This document shows positions 27,981 through 36,296 of a stretch of DNA of 64,000 bases, piece by piece. Both the position numbers and the translations under genes were made by a program. The notes under the pieces were generated by a model, which was not told the origin of the DNA, made no database searches, and saw only the letters and a program-made list of their open reading frames with translations. The stretch covers positions 1,657,378 through 1,721,377 of the forward strand of contig NZ_FNKG01000001.1 of assembly GCF_900101675.1 (NCBI RefSeq). Reading direction: 5' to 3'. Positions within the stretch are counted from its first letter, which is position 1. Each line of letters opens with the position of its first letter. Source of the stretch: Curtobacterium sp. UNCCL20. GTDB taxonomy: Bacteria > Actinomycetota > Actinomycetes > Actinomycetales > Microbacteriaceae.

Positions 27981-28849
27981 GCGCCGACGCGGCGCAGCTT
28001 CGCGAGCGGGGCCAGCTCGCCGGGCATGACCCGCTTCACGCCGTCACCGAGTGCGGACTCGATGATGCGGATGTCCCGTGCCAGCGTCTGCAGCCCGTGC
28101 GGCTCGAGCGATGCCGCGTGGTCGGAGCCCCACATGGTGCGGTCCAGGGTGATGTGCCGCTCCACTGCGGTGGCGCCGAGGGCGACGGCCGCGATCGAGA
28201 TCTGCAGGCCGGGCTCGTGTCCCGAGTAGCCGACGGGCACCCCGGCGTACCGCGTCGCGAGCGTGTCGATCATGCGGAGGTTCGCCTCCTCGGCGGGGAG
28301 GGGGTAGGTGGACGTGGCGTGCAGGAGCACCAGGCGGTCGGTGCCGAGGGCCTCGACGGCGCGGTCGATCTGCTCGAGCGTGGACATGCCCGTCGACAGG
28401 ATGACGGGCTTCCCGGTCGCGGCGACCGCGGCGAGGAGCCCGAGGTCGGTCACCGACGCCGAGGCGATCTTGTAGGCGATGACGTTGAGGTCCTCGAGGA
28501 AGTCCACCGACGGCTCGTCCCACGGCGACGCGAACCAGTCGAGGCCGCGCAGGGTCGCGTGGTCGCCGATCTCGATGTACTGGTCGCGGTCGAACTCGAC
28601 GCGGTAGCGGTACTCCAGGTAGGTCATCTCGCCCCACGGCGTGCTGCGCGGGACCGACTTCATGTGCTCGGGCGTCGAGATCGCCGGGGTCCGCTTCTGG
28701 AACTTCACGGCCTGCAGCCCGGCGTCGGCCGCCACGTCGATGAGCCGCTTCGCGATGTCCACGTCGCCGTTGTGGTTGAGGCCGATCTCGCCGATGAGGT
28801 AGGCGGGGTGACCTGCTCCGATGGTGGACGTGCCGATGGTGACGCTCAT
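27977..28849 (-). CDS. neuB: N-acetylneuraminate synthase family protein (NeuB)
   Basis: 290 residues. It condenses an acyl-amino sugar with phosphoenolpyruvate to a nine-carbon nonulosonic acid. 'YLIGEIGLNHNGD' with Glu21, 'VKFQKRTP', 'YKIASASVTD', 'ILSTGMSTLEQI', 'YPLPAEEANLRMI' and 'GYSGHEPG' are the TIM-barrel signatures. The usual C-terminal antifreeze-like/SAF domain (family length about 345) is absent: the protein ends just after 'VKRVMPGELAPL'. It overlaps neuA upstream (ATGA) and DUF6716 downstream (GTGA). Confidence 0.92.
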   Translation of the reverse strand: MSVTIGTSTIGAGHPAYLIGEIGLNHNGDVDIAKRLIDVAADAGLQAVKFQKRTPAISTPEHMKSVPRSTPWGEMTYLEYRYRVEFDRDQYIEIGDHATLRGLDWFASPWDEPSVDFLEDLNVIAYKIASASVTDLGLLAAVAATGKPVILSTGMSTLEQIDRAVEALGTDRLVLLHATSTYPLPAEEANLRMIDTLATRYAGVPVGYSGHEPGLQISIAAVALGATAVERHITLDRTMWGSDHAASLEPHGLQTLARDIRIIESALGDGVKRVMPGELAPLAKLRRVGA

Positions 28850-29595
28850 GGTGCTCCGTTCGGTGCAGTGGCGCGGGGCGGGGTCGCCGCACGCGGGGAG
28901 GGGTGCTGGTCGAGCTGCGGGGCCAACGCGGACGCGAGCGCGAGGTCGGCGGGGTCGTCCACGTCCACCGCGCCGCGGGGATCGACGACCACGAGCTCGA
29001 CGCGACCGTGGAACCGGTGCCGGTGCTGCCGGAACCCGTCCGTGCGGAACGCGTAGAAGGCGCCGGTCTCGCGGAACTCCGGCTCGCGGTCCTGCCGCCG
29101 GGGTCGGACCGCGGCGTCGTGGTTCACCGCGCTGGCGGTGCCGTCGTCGGCGATCCGCCAGAGGAACGCGTGCGAGGGCGCGGCGGCGAACACCGCGTCG
29201 GCGTGGCCGTCTCGCACGCGCGTGACGGCGGCGTCGAGATCGGCGGGGTCGATGAACGGGGACGTCGCCTGCAGGAACACGACGACGTCGGGCTCCTCGC
29301 CCGAGCGTGCGAGTTCGTCGAGGACGTGCAGCAGCGCCGACTCCGACGAGGCCTCGTCGCCGGCGAGTTCCGCGGGGCGCCGGACCACCCGGGCCCCGGC
29401 GGCCACCGCCTCGGCCGCGATGGCGTCCCCGTCGGTCGAGACCACGACGGTGTCGATGCGTGCGGAGGCGAGCGCTGCCTCGACGGCACGGCGGACGAGC
29501 GAGCGCCCGGCGACCGGGCGGAGGTTCTTCCCCGGGATCCCCTTCGAACCCGCACGGGCTGGGACGACCGCGACGACGGAACCGGTGGAGCGCAT
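28846..29595 (-). CDS. neuA: Acylneuraminate cytidylyltransferase (NeuA/PseF type)
   Basis: 249 residues. It activates a nonulosonic acid as its CMP derivative. 'VVPARAGSKGIPGKNLRPVAG' (10-30) is the CTP-binding signature; 'STDGDAIA', 'FLQATSPFIDPADLD' and 'ETGAFYAF' follow in order. The first gene of the neuA-neuB-DUF6716 operon; ATG 29595 follows TAGCGT (minus-strand positions 29603-29608) by 7 nt, indicating a leaderless transcript. The last 15 residues are Ala/Pro-rich. The sugar made could be sialic, legionaminic or another acid; no epimerase or acetyltransferase gene is present here. Confidence 0.9.
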   Translation of the reverse strand: MRSTGSVVAVVPARAGSKGIPGKNLRPVAGRSLVRRAVEAALASARIDTVVVSTDGDAIAAEAVAAGARVVRRPAELAGDEASSESALLHVLDELARSGEEPDVVVFLQATSPFIDPADLDAAVTRVRDGHADAVFAAAPSHAFLWRIADDGTASAVNHDAAVRPRRQDREPEFRETGAFYAFRTDGFRQHRHRFHGRVELVVVDPRGAVDVDDPADLALASALAPQLDQHPSPRAATPPRATAPNGAP

Positions 29596-29658
29596 GCTCC
29601 GGACGCTACGAAGCGCCGGTGGCGCGGAGGCGAACACCAGACAGACGCGTGCCGAACC

Positions 29659-29686
29659 GCGGGAGGCGATCCGCGCCTCCCGGCCG
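29659..29686. repeat. Short inverted repeat related to family A, between neuA and GT39
   Basis: GGGAGGCG and CGCCTCCC flank ATCCG, about 60 bp upstream of neuA and 55 bp upstream of the divergent GT39 gene. It could be a promoter-proximal hairpin or a family-A fragment. Confidence 0.5.
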
Positions 29687-29738
29687 TTGCACAGCGCTGC
29701 CAACGGAAGCCGAAAGCCGGGCCGGTGACGCTGGGACC

Positions 29739-32078
29739 ATGCGCACCACCTCCCGCACGCCCACCGTCCAGCGACCGCGCTGGGAACGCCCCGCCTTCCT
29801 CGGGCTGCTCCTCGCGACCGGGGTGCTGTACATCGTGAACCTCGGGGTGAACGGGTACGCGAACGCGTTCTACTCGGCCGCGGTGCAGGCCGGGAGCCAG
29901 AGCTGGGAGGCGTTCTTCTACGGCTCCTCGGACGCCGGGAACTCGATCACCGTCGACAAGCCGCCCGCGTTCCTGTGGGTGATGGGTCTGTCGGTGCGCC
30001 TGTTCGGGCTGAACTCGTGGGCGATCCTCGTGCCCGAGGCGCTGATGGGCGTGCTCGCCGTCGCGTTGCTGTACTCGATCGTCCGGCGGCGCTTCTCGGC
30101 CGGTTCGGCGCTCGTCGCCGGGGCCGCCCTCGCGACGACGCCCGTCGCGACCCTGATGTTCCGGTTCAACAACCCGGACGCGCTCCTCACCCTGCTCATG
30201 GTGCTGTCGCTCTGGCTCGTGCTCCGCGGGGTCGAGACCGGCCGACTGCGGTACGTCGTGTGGGCGGGCGTCGCCGTCGGGTTCGCGTTCCTCACGAAGC
30301 AGCTGCAGGGCTTCCTGCTGCTGCCCGTCCTCGTCGGCGTGTACCTGTACTGCTCGTCACTGCCGTTCGTGAAGCGTCTGGTGCACCTGCTGTGGGCGGC
30401 GCTCGCCGTGGTGGTCTCGGCCGGGTGGTGGGTCGCCATCGTGGAGCTCGTGCCCGCCTCGGACCGCCCGTACGTCGGCGGATCGCAGACGAACTCGTTC
30501 CTCGAGCTGACCTTCGGATACAACGGCCTCGGCCGGGTCACCGGGGACGAGACCGGCAGCGTGACCGGAGGTGGCGGCGGTGCGGCTGGGAGCGGCGCCT
30601 GGGGCGCCACCGGGATCCTCCGGCTGTTCGGGTCCCAGTTCGCGGGGCAGATCACCTGGCTGCTGCCCACCGCACTGGTGCTCCTCGTCGCCTCGCTCGT
30701 CGCGATCGGGTTCCGGCGCCGGACCTCGCCGCAGCTCGCCACCGTGCTCGCGCTGGGCGGTGCGCTGCTCGTGACGGGGCTCGTGTTCAGCTTCATGGGC
30801 GGGATCTTCCACGCGTACTACACGGTCGCGTTGGCGCCGTACATCGCCGGGCTGGTGGGGATCGGCTCGGGGATCCTGTGGGACCGGGCCCGGGGCCGGG
30901 CCCTTCCCCGGACCTGGACCCAGACGCGTTCCGGTGCCGACGTGGTCTGGTGGCGGCGGGGCGGGGTCTGGTGGTGGCGAGGGGTCGCCGCGTTCGCCGT
31001 GCTCGTGACGGTGGTGTGGCAGTGGCACCTGCTGACCGCCGCGGGGACGTGGCAGCCGTGGATCCGGTGGGTCGTGCTGGTCGCCGGGGTGCTCACGGCG
31101 CTGGCGCTGCTGGTGCCGGTGCGGGCGGGTGCTGCCGGTGCTGGTGTTGCCGGGGCGATCGCCGGTGCGGGTGCGGGCGCGGGTGCGGGTGCGGGCGCGG
31201 GTGCGGCGGATGCTGCTGGTGGCGGTGCGGGTGCCTTGGATGCTGCCGCTGGCGGTGCGGGTGCCTTGGCTCCGGCTTCTGTCGACGGGTGGACGGACGT
31301 CCCGGTGATCGGCACGGACGACCGTCGCGCCACGCGGGGCGTGCCGTCGCGATGGGCACGGCCCCTCGCGGGAGTGATCGTGGTCGGCGCGGTCATCACG
31401 GGACTGCTCGGTCCGGCCGCGTACTCGATCGACACGGTGACGACGGCGCACACGGGTTCCCTGCCGTCTGCAGGGCCCAGCGTCGCGGGAGCGGGCTTCG
31501 GCGGGCGCGGCGGGTTCGGTGGCCGTCCGGGCGGCGGCGGGCAGGGCGGGTTCGGAAGGCCTGGAGGCACGGGTGGCGCCGGCGGGACGGGTGCTCCTGG
31601 TGGGGTCGCCGGGCCCGGTGGGACGGGCTGGCCTGGTGGGACCGGCGGCGCCGGCACCGGCGGGACCGGCTCCGACGGGACCGGCGGCGGGCGGGGTGGC
31701 TTCGGCGGCGGTGCGGGCAGCCTGCTCGGCGGGTCCACCGAGGTGTCCTCCGCGCTGCGGAAGGCCCTGTCCGCGAACGCCGACGACTACACCTGGGTGG
31801 CAGCGACGATCGGCTCGAACAGCGCCGCGACCTACCAGCTCGCCACGGGAGAGGCCGTGATGCCCATCGGTGGCTTCAACGGATCGGACCCCTCGCCGAC
31901 GCTGGCCGAGTTCAAGGCCGACGTCGCCGCGGGCTCGATCCACTACTTCATCGGCGGCAGCATCGGGCGATCGAACGGCGGCAGCGACGCGGCGTCCGAG
32001 ATCTCGGCCTGGGTGGCGGCGAACTTCACGGCGACCACGATCGGAGGGGTCACGGTGTACGACCTCAGCGCTGGATGA
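29739..32078 (+). CDS. GT39-family glycosyltransferase (YkcB/ArnT-like)
   Basis: 779 residues. A polytopic N-terminal region has about 12-13 hydrophobic helices; 'SSDAGNSITVDKPPAFLW' carries the catalytic-type Asp73 before KPP that marks PMT/ArnT-like GT-C enzymes, which use a lipid-linked sugar outside the membrane. A 50-residue Ala/Gly run (about 460-510) and an 80-residue Gly-rich segment (about 585-665) precede a soluble C-terminal domain ('YTWVAATIGSNSAATYQLATG...IHYFIGG'), as in YkcB-type proteins. Polyprenol-phosphate mannose from the gene at 6048 is a plausible donor. It is divergent from neuA. Confidence 0.87.
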   Translation: MRTTSRTPTVQRPRWERPAFLGLLLATGVLYIVNLGVNGYANAFYSAAVQAGSQSWEAFFYGSSDAGNSITVDKPPAFLWVMGLSVRLFGLNSWAILVPEALMGVLAVALLYSIVRRRFSAGSALVAGAALATTPVATLMFRFNNPDALLTLLMVLSLWLVLRGVETGRLRYVVWAGVAVGFAFLTKQLQGFLLLPVLVGVYLYCSSLPFVKRLVHLLWAALAVVVSAGWWVAIVELVPASDRPYVGGSQTNSFLELTFGYNGLGRVTGDETGSVTGGGGGAAGSGAWGATGILRLFGSQFAGQITWLLPTALVLLVASLVAIGFRRRTSPQLATVLALGGALLVTGLVFSFMGGIFHAYYTVALAPYIAGLVGIGSGILWDRARGRALPRTWTQTRSGADVVWWRRGGVWWWRGVAAFAVLVTVVWQWHLLTAAGTWQPWIRWVVLVAGVLTALALLVPVRAGAAGAGVAGAIAGAGAGAGAGAGAGAADAAGGGAGALDAAAGGAGALAPASVDGWTDVPVIGTDDRRATRGVPSRWARPLAGVIVVGAVITGLLGPAAYSIDTVTTAHTGSLPSAGPSVAGAGFGGRGGFGGRPGGGGQGGFGRPGGTGGAGGTGAPGGVAGPGGTGWPGGTGGAGTGGTGSDGTGGGRGGFGGGAGSLLGGSTEVSSALRKALSANADDYTWVAATIGSNSAATYQLATGEAVMPIGGFNGSDPSPTLAEFKADVAAGSIHYFIGGSIGRSNGGSDAASEISAWVAANFTATTIGGVTVYDLSAG

Positions 32079-32134
32079 CACTCCGGGACCGGCCCGGCGT
32101 CGGAGCTGTGTCCGGATCCCGTTATGGTCGAGGG

Positions 32135-32695
32135 ATGCTCGGAGCCGACGACCCGCTGGACCCGACCCCGCGCCGCGTCCTCGTGGCGGGTACCTCCGGC
32201 GTCGGGAAGACCACCACGGCCGCGAGGATCGGACGAGCCCTCGGCCTCCCGCACACCGAGATCGACGCGCTGTTCCACGGCCCGGACTGGCAGCCTCGCG
32301 AGCAGTTCGTCGCGGACGTCGAGGCGTTCACCAGCGCACCGACGTGGATCACGGAGTGGCAGTACACGCCCGTGCGGGCACTCCTTGCCGAACGTGCGGA
32401 CACCGTGGTCTGGATCGACCTGCCGAACGCCGTGGCGTTCTGGCGGCTGTTCCGCCGGACCCTGCGCCGGCGACTCCGCCGGATCGAGATGTGGAACGGG
32501 AACGTCGAACCGCCGCTCTGGACGTTCTTCACCGACCCGGGCAACATCCTCCGCTGGGGCATCAGCACGCGGAACACCACACGAAGCAGGATCCCGGAAC
32601 TCGCCGTCGAGGCACCGCACCTGCGCATCGTGCGGCTCCGGTCACAGCGGGAGATCGATCGGTTCGTGCAGCACCTCGGTGGAGGCCGCGGATAG
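32135..32695 (+). CDS. P-loop NTPase/adenylate-kinase-like (FlaR-type) protein
   Basis: 186 residues. Walker A 'GTSGVGKTTT' (19-28) after 'RRVLVAG', then 'HTEIDALFHGPDW' and 'DTVVWIDLPNAVAFWRLFRRTLRRRL', the pattern of AAA/adenylate-kinase-like small kinases often named FlaR. ATG 32135 lies 6 nt after TATGGT (32123-32128), suggesting leaderless expression. Its TAG stop is part of the -10 hexamer of the following tRNA-Arg. The substrate is unknown. Confidence 0.8.
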   Translation: MLGADDPLDPTPRRVLVAGTSGVGKTTTAARIGRALGLPHTEIDALFHGPDWQPREQFVADVEAFTSAPTWITEWQYTPVRALLAERADTVVWIDLPNAVAFWRLFRRTLRRRLRRIEMWNGNVEPPLWTFFTDPGNILRWGISTRNTTRSRIPELAVEAPHLRIVRLRSQREIDRFVQHLGGGRG

Positions 32696-32698
32696 AAT
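32693..32698 (+). promoter_or_regulatory. -10 element of tRNA-Arg overlapping the preceding stop codon
   Basis: TAGAAT lies 11 nt before the tRNA 5' end; its first three bases are the stop codon of the kinase gene. No convincing -35 is seen. Confidence 0.6.
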
Positions 32699-32709
32699 CG
32701 TGGCCGTCC

Positions 32710-32782
32710 GCCTCCGTAGCTCAGTGGATAGAGCAGGTGGTTTCTACCCACCGTGCCGCGGGTTCGATTCCTGCCGGGGGCA
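32710..32782 (+). tRNA. tRNA-Arg (TCT anticodon)
   Basis: Acceptor GCCTCCG/CGGGGGC, D arm AGCTCAGTGGATAGAGC, anticodon arm GGTGG-TTTCTAC-CCACC with anticodon TCT, T arm GCGGG-TTCGATT-CCTGC, discriminator A. CCA is not encoded (ACCG follows). It reads AGA codons, rare in this GC-rich sequence. Confidence 0.96.
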
Positions 32783-32790
32783 CCGACGAC

Positions 32791-32823
32791 GAAGGCCGCC
32801 GTCCCCTCGGGGCGGCGGCCTTC
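32791..32823. terminator. tRNA-Arg terminator hairpin
   Basis: GAAGGCCGCCGTCCCC pairs with GGGGCGGCGGCCTTC with a single bulge around a short loop. It also serves the convergent gene ending at 32880. Confidence 0.75.
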
Positions 32824-32879
32824 GTGCTGCGGATCAGACGTGGACCGCGTGGGCGGTCACCCAGCCGGTCGGTCGCCCG

Positions 32880-34181
32880 TCACTCGTCGTCGTCGGCGGC
32901 GCGACGGCGGAGTTCGCTCGCGCTGATCGGCTGTGTGTACGGCGCTTCCGAGGTCTCGTTCGCGTCGGCCGGCTCAGCAGGAGCGTCCTGGATCCGGGTC
33001 GGGATCGAGGTCGTACTCGTCGTGCTGGACGCCTCGGCCTGCGATGCGTCGCCGTTCGGGGTGCGGTTCACGTGGGCGTCGGCGGAGGTCGGCGTCGCGA
33101 CACGCGGCGGGACCGGGCTGCCGGCTGTCGGGCGCGACGCGGCGGTCGAGCCGGGGGAGCGGGTGTCGTCCACGGCGTCGGCGTTGTCGGCGTCCGTGTC
33201 CTTCGCGGAGGTCATCGGCTCCTTCGCAGAGGTCATCGGCGTGGTCGACGCGGAGCGGGCGGGGGACACCGGAGAGCCGAGCGTCGGGCGCACCGCTCCT
33301 GTCGGGGTGTCACCGTAGGCGCGGGTGGCGTTGCCGTCGGCGATGGGCGTCGTCGCGTTGGCTGCGTTCGTGTCCGAGATCGGCGTGGTCGCGTTCGGGT
33401 CCGTCGGGGCGGCGGCACCGCGGGTGACCGAGAAGCCGGCCCCGGCGGTCTGCGCCGCGGCGGCTCCTGCCGGTGCCGGTGTGGTGCCGGACGGTGCCGA
33501 CGTGGCGGGGGAGGGCGCGCCTCCAGGACGCAGCGTCGGACGGAGCGACGTCGTGGTCGGCGTGGGTCGGTCTGCTGCCGCGGGTGCAGCGGGGGTCGTC
33601 GGTGCGGCGGAGTCTGCGGGACGCGCGGCCGTCTGGTCGGCGTTCCAGTCCTGCTGCCGTGTGATCAGCTCGGCGTCGGGGTCCGGGGAGTCGAACTTCC
33701 AGCGCTCGAGGTCGCTCTTGAACAGCTTCCGGGCTCGACCCGGACGTGCCTGCCACTCGAGCAGCCGGTCGCGGAACTCGGCGAGGGACTGATCGGCTTG
33801 GAAGCTGAACGTCGACGAGTTCTTCTTGATGTCGGCGATCTCGTGCTGCGTCCAGTTCGCGGCGAGCGGCGCGCCCGCGACCGGCAGCAGTCGGAGCCGG
33901 ATGTCGGCGTCCTCGGTCAGGTGGTTCGCGTAGGCGCGCTCGTCGTGTCCGAGGGATCCCCATGCGGCCGCCTTGCGTGCGGCCGAGACGATCCCCGCGA
34001 CTGCGGCGTTCCGGGCTTCGCGCTCCTGCATCGCGACGACCCGCTTGGTCGCACCGCGGCCGATGAGGGCAGCGATGACCCCCGCCACGACGATCGCGAT
34101 GAAGGGGATGATCGCGCCGGAGATCACGCGCCAGCCGTCGTTCGACGAGATCCAGTCGGTCAGGTCGTTCCACCAGTCCAT
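32880..34181 (-). CDS. Membrane-anchored protein with long disordered tail
   Basis: 433 residues, family not recognised. One transmembrane helix (about 17-41, 'VISGAIIPFIAIVVAGVIAALIG') is followed by a basic turn 'GRGATKRVVAMQEREARN' and a helical domain to about residue 180 ending 'WKFDSPDPDAELITRQQDW'. From about 185 to the end the chain is Pro/Ala/Thr/Ser/Asp-rich and surely disordered, with near-repeats such as 'NATTPISDTNA/NATTPIADGNA' and 'MTSAKEP/MTSAKDT'. ATG 34181 follows TAAGGT (minus-strand 34188-34193) by 6 nt. The topology suggests a cytoplasmic tail; function unknown. Confidence 0.72.
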   Translation of the reverse strand: MDWWNDLTDWISSNDGWRVISGAIIPFIAIVVAGVIAALIGRGATKRVVAMQEREARNAAVAGIVSAARKAAAWGSLGHDERAYANHLTEDADIRLRLLPVAGAPLAANWTQHEIADIKKNSSTFSFQADQSLAEFRDRLLEWQARPGRARKLFKSDLERWKFDSPDPDAELITRQQDWNADQTAARPADSAAPTTPAAPAAADRPTPTTTSLRPTLRPGGAPSPATSAPSGTTPAPAGAAAAQTAGAGFSVTRGAAAPTDPNATTPISDTNAANATTPIADGNATRAYGDTPTGAVRPTLGSPVSPARSASTTPMTSAKEPMTSAKDTDADNADAVDDTRSPGSTAASRPTAGSPVPPRVATPTSADAHVNRTPNGDASQAEASSTTSTTSIPTRIQDAPAEPADANETSEAPYTQPISASELRRRAADDDE

Positions 34182-34295
34182 GCGCGTACCTTACATACGA
34201 AACGGTCAGCCATCGGGGAGGTCGGACGGCGTTCCGCCAGGCCGGACGGCCAGCGGCGGACGCGCGGCGCGACGGATGCGCGGCGCGGCGGGTCC

Positions 34296-34562
34296 TCAGC
34301 CCCAGCGCAGGCAGTCCACCGCATCGTCGGCGGACCAGACGCTCGGGAGTTCGACGAACCGACGCTCGGTCGAGACGTAGCGCCGTGCCCGGTACGCGGT
34401 GCCGCCGGCGACGTCGACCCGGTCCACGTAGCCGACGATCTCGCCGTTCGCCCGGGTCACCCGGCTGAGGTCGTCGCGGACGTCGAGGATGCGCAGGTCG
34501 CCGCGTGCACGGGCGACGGGGACGGTGCGGATCCGCAGTGCGGGTTCGGTCGTCGTCTGCAT
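34296..34562 (-). CDS. Small hypothetical protein
   Basis: 88 residues, not recognised. 'RARGDLRILDVRDDLSRVTRANGEIVGYVDRVD' and 'YRARRYVSTERRFVELPSVWSADDAVDCLRW' suggest a small beta-rich domain ending in a helix. ATG 34562 is chosen for the AGGAGG site 7 nt upstream; a longer in-frame version has no such support. It stands alone between two unrelated units. Confidence 0.72.
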   Translation of the reverse strand: MQTTTEPALRIRTVPVARARGDLRILDVRDDLSRVTRANGEIVGYVDRVDVAGGTAYRARRYVSTERRFVELPSVWSADDAVDCLRWG

Positions 34563-34725
34563 CGTGTGCCTCCTGCTCGTCGGTGTGTGGTCGACGGTAC
34601 GGGCGACCACCGACACGCCGAGGGATCCGGGTCAGACGGTGGAACACCCGACCGTGCACCGTCGTTGTGGAGGAGTGGTCCCCCGATCGCGGCTCGCACC
34701 GAGCCCAGGAAGGTAGGTTGAACCC

Positions 34726-35253
34726 ATGACCACGTTCGTGCTCGCAGGTGGATGTTTCTGGTGTCTCGACGCCGTGTACCGCACGCTCCAGGGTGTGCAG
34801 GACGTGGTGTCCGGATACGTCGGCGGCAGCGTCGACGACCCCTCGTACGAGCTCGTGTGCACCGGCACGACCGGTCACGCCGAGGCGGTGGCGGTCACCT
34901 TCGACGAGACGGTGATCCCGGCCGACGTCATCCTCGACGTCTTCTTCACGCTGCACGACCCGCGCCAGCTCAACCGTCAGGGCGCCGACGTCGGCACGCA
35001 GTACCGCTCCGCGATGTTCCCCGCGGACGACGAGCAGCGTGCGTTGTTCGAGCGCGCGATCGAGCGTGCTTCGGACATCTGGGACGGCGGTATCGTCACG
35101 ACGATCGAGCCCCTCGGAACCTTCTACCGTGCCGAGGAGTACCACCAGGACTTCTTCGCGAAGAACCCCGGACAGGGCTACTGCCTCGCGGTCGCCCTGC
35201 CGAAGGTGAACAAGGTCCGCAAGGCCTACAGTCAGTACATCCTGGCGTCCTGA
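34726..35253 (+). CDS. msrA: Peptide methionine sulfoxide reductase A
   Basis: 175 residues. It reduces the S-form of methionine sulfoxide. The catalytic GCFWC motif has Cys10 as nucleophile, and 'GTTGHAEAVAVTFD', 'TQYRSAMFP' and 'EEYHQDFFAKNP' are family blocks. No MsrB domain is fused. ATG 34726 is 6 nt after TAGGTT (34714-34719), so the mRNA appears leaderless even though AGGAAGG lies further upstream. Electrons would come from thioredoxin. Confidence 0.96.
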   Translation: MTTFVLAGGCFWCLDAVYRTLQGVQDVVSGYVGGSVDDPSYELVCTGTTGHAEAVAVTFDETVIPADVILDVFFTLHDPRQLNRQGADVGTQYRSAMFPADDEQRALFERAIERASDIWDGGIVTTIEPLGTFYRAEEYHQDFFAKNPGQGYCLAVALPKVNKVRKAYSQYILAS

Positions 35254-35291
35254 GACTCGGGCGTCGGGGCCACGAGGAGGTGGTCGGAACG

Positions 35292-35510
35292 ATGACGAAC
35301 AACACATCGACGAGCAGCACGGGGACCTGGGTCGCGGTCGGCCCTGCCGGAGCGGTGGGCAGCATCCACCGTGGCGAGGGTGGCTACCGGGTCGAGCTCT
35401 ACAACCGGAGCGGCTCCGGCGGGACGTACCCGTCGCTCGAGTCCGCGAAGGGCGCGGTCCACGCCGCGCTCGGCCCGCTGGCCGATCGGCCCGAGTTCCA
35501 CGCGCACTGA
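35292..35510 (+). CDS. Small hypothetical protein downstream of msrA
   Basis: 72 residues, not recognised. 'TWVAVGPAGAVGSIHRGEGGYRVELYNRSGSGGTYPSLESAKGAVHAAL' looks like a three-stranded sheet plus helix, a fold frequent in small actinobacterial proteins of unknown role. GGAGG lies about 12 nt before ATG 35292, and it starts 38 nt after msrA, so it is probably in the same transcript. Confidence 0.7.
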   Translation: MTNNTSTSSTGTWVAVGPAGAVGSIHRGEGGYRVELYNRSGSGGTYPSLESAKGAVHAALGPLADRPEFHAH

Positions 35511-35606
35511 CCGTCGTGCGGCTGCGCGTGGTCGCCGTCGTCGGCCTGGAGGCACGGGGGACTCTTCCTCCACAGGTCGCCTGATCGAGACGACGAGTCA
35601 CAGATC

Positions 35607-35638
35607 GAGCCCCGGGGTGCTTCCGCACCCCGGGGCTC
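35607..35638 (+). terminator. Perfect 14-bp hairpin just before the ssb-like gene
   Basis: GAGCCCCGGGGTGC-TTCC-GCACCCCGGGGCTC ends only 15 nt before the ssb-like start codon. It may end the msrA transcript or act in the ssb leader. Confidence 0.7.
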
Positions 35639-35653
35639 CGTCACGCTCGACCC

Positions 35654-36259
35654 ATGAACGACACCATCACCGTCTGCGGGATCATCGCCACCGAGCCGCG
35701 CCACCTCGTCACCGACACCGGCATCGCCATCACGAGCATGCGCCTCGCCTCGCCGTCCCGTCGCTGGGACCGCGCCACCTCGACCTGGACCAACGGCGCG
35801 ACCAACTGGTTCACCGTCACCGCGTTCCGCTCCCTGGCTGCCAACGTGCACCGGTCGCTCAAGAAAGGGGACCGGATCGTCGTGACCGGCCGGGTGCGGA
35901 TCCGCACGTGGGAGCGCGACGGCCGGGGTGGCACTTCCGTCGAGATCGACGCCGAGGGCCTCGGTCACGACCTGGCCTGGGGCATCAGCAACTGGGTGCG
36001 GGTCCCACGTCACGCGAGCGAGGCGACAGCCGCACCAGGGAGCTCGGCCGGTCTGGCGCCGCACGTCGACCCCAACACCGGCGAGGTCTCCGGGTTGGGA
36101 CCGGACCACGAGAGCACCGCACCCGAGACCGATGCGCGCGAGGACCTGCCGGACGCGGCAGAGGCCGCACAGCACACTGCTGCCGTCAACGGGCACGAGT
36201 TCGACCTGGTGCCGCCGGCGGCGCAGGAGCACGACGAGGCGGACCGTGCGGCGGCCTGA
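35654..36259 (+). CDS. ssb: Single-stranded DNA-binding protein paralogue
   Basis: 201 residues. The OB fold spans about 1-115: 'ITVCGIIATEPRH', 'TSMRLASPSRRWD', 'NWFTVTAFRSLAANVHRSLKKGDRIVVTGRVRI', 'EIDAEGLGHDLAWG'. The C-terminal half is acidic and disordered but lacks the DDDIPF-type tip of housekeeping SSB, so this is probably the secondary (SsbB-like) form and may not recruit the usual partner proteins. Start 35654 is the only good ATG; a hairpin lies directly upstream. Confidence 0.88.
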   Translation: MNDTITVCGIIATEPRHLVTDTGIAITSMRLASPSRRWDRATSTWTNGATNWFTVTAFRSLAANVHRSLKKGDRIVVTGRVRIRTWERDGRGGTSVEIDAEGLGHDLAWGISNWVRVPRHASEATAAPGSSAGLAPHVDPNTGEVSGLGPDHESTAPETDAREDLPDAAEAAQHTAAVNGHEFDLVPPAAQEHDEADRAAA

Positions 36260-36296
36260 CCGCCGCACGGCACCGCCGTCGAGCCGATCTGCTGGG

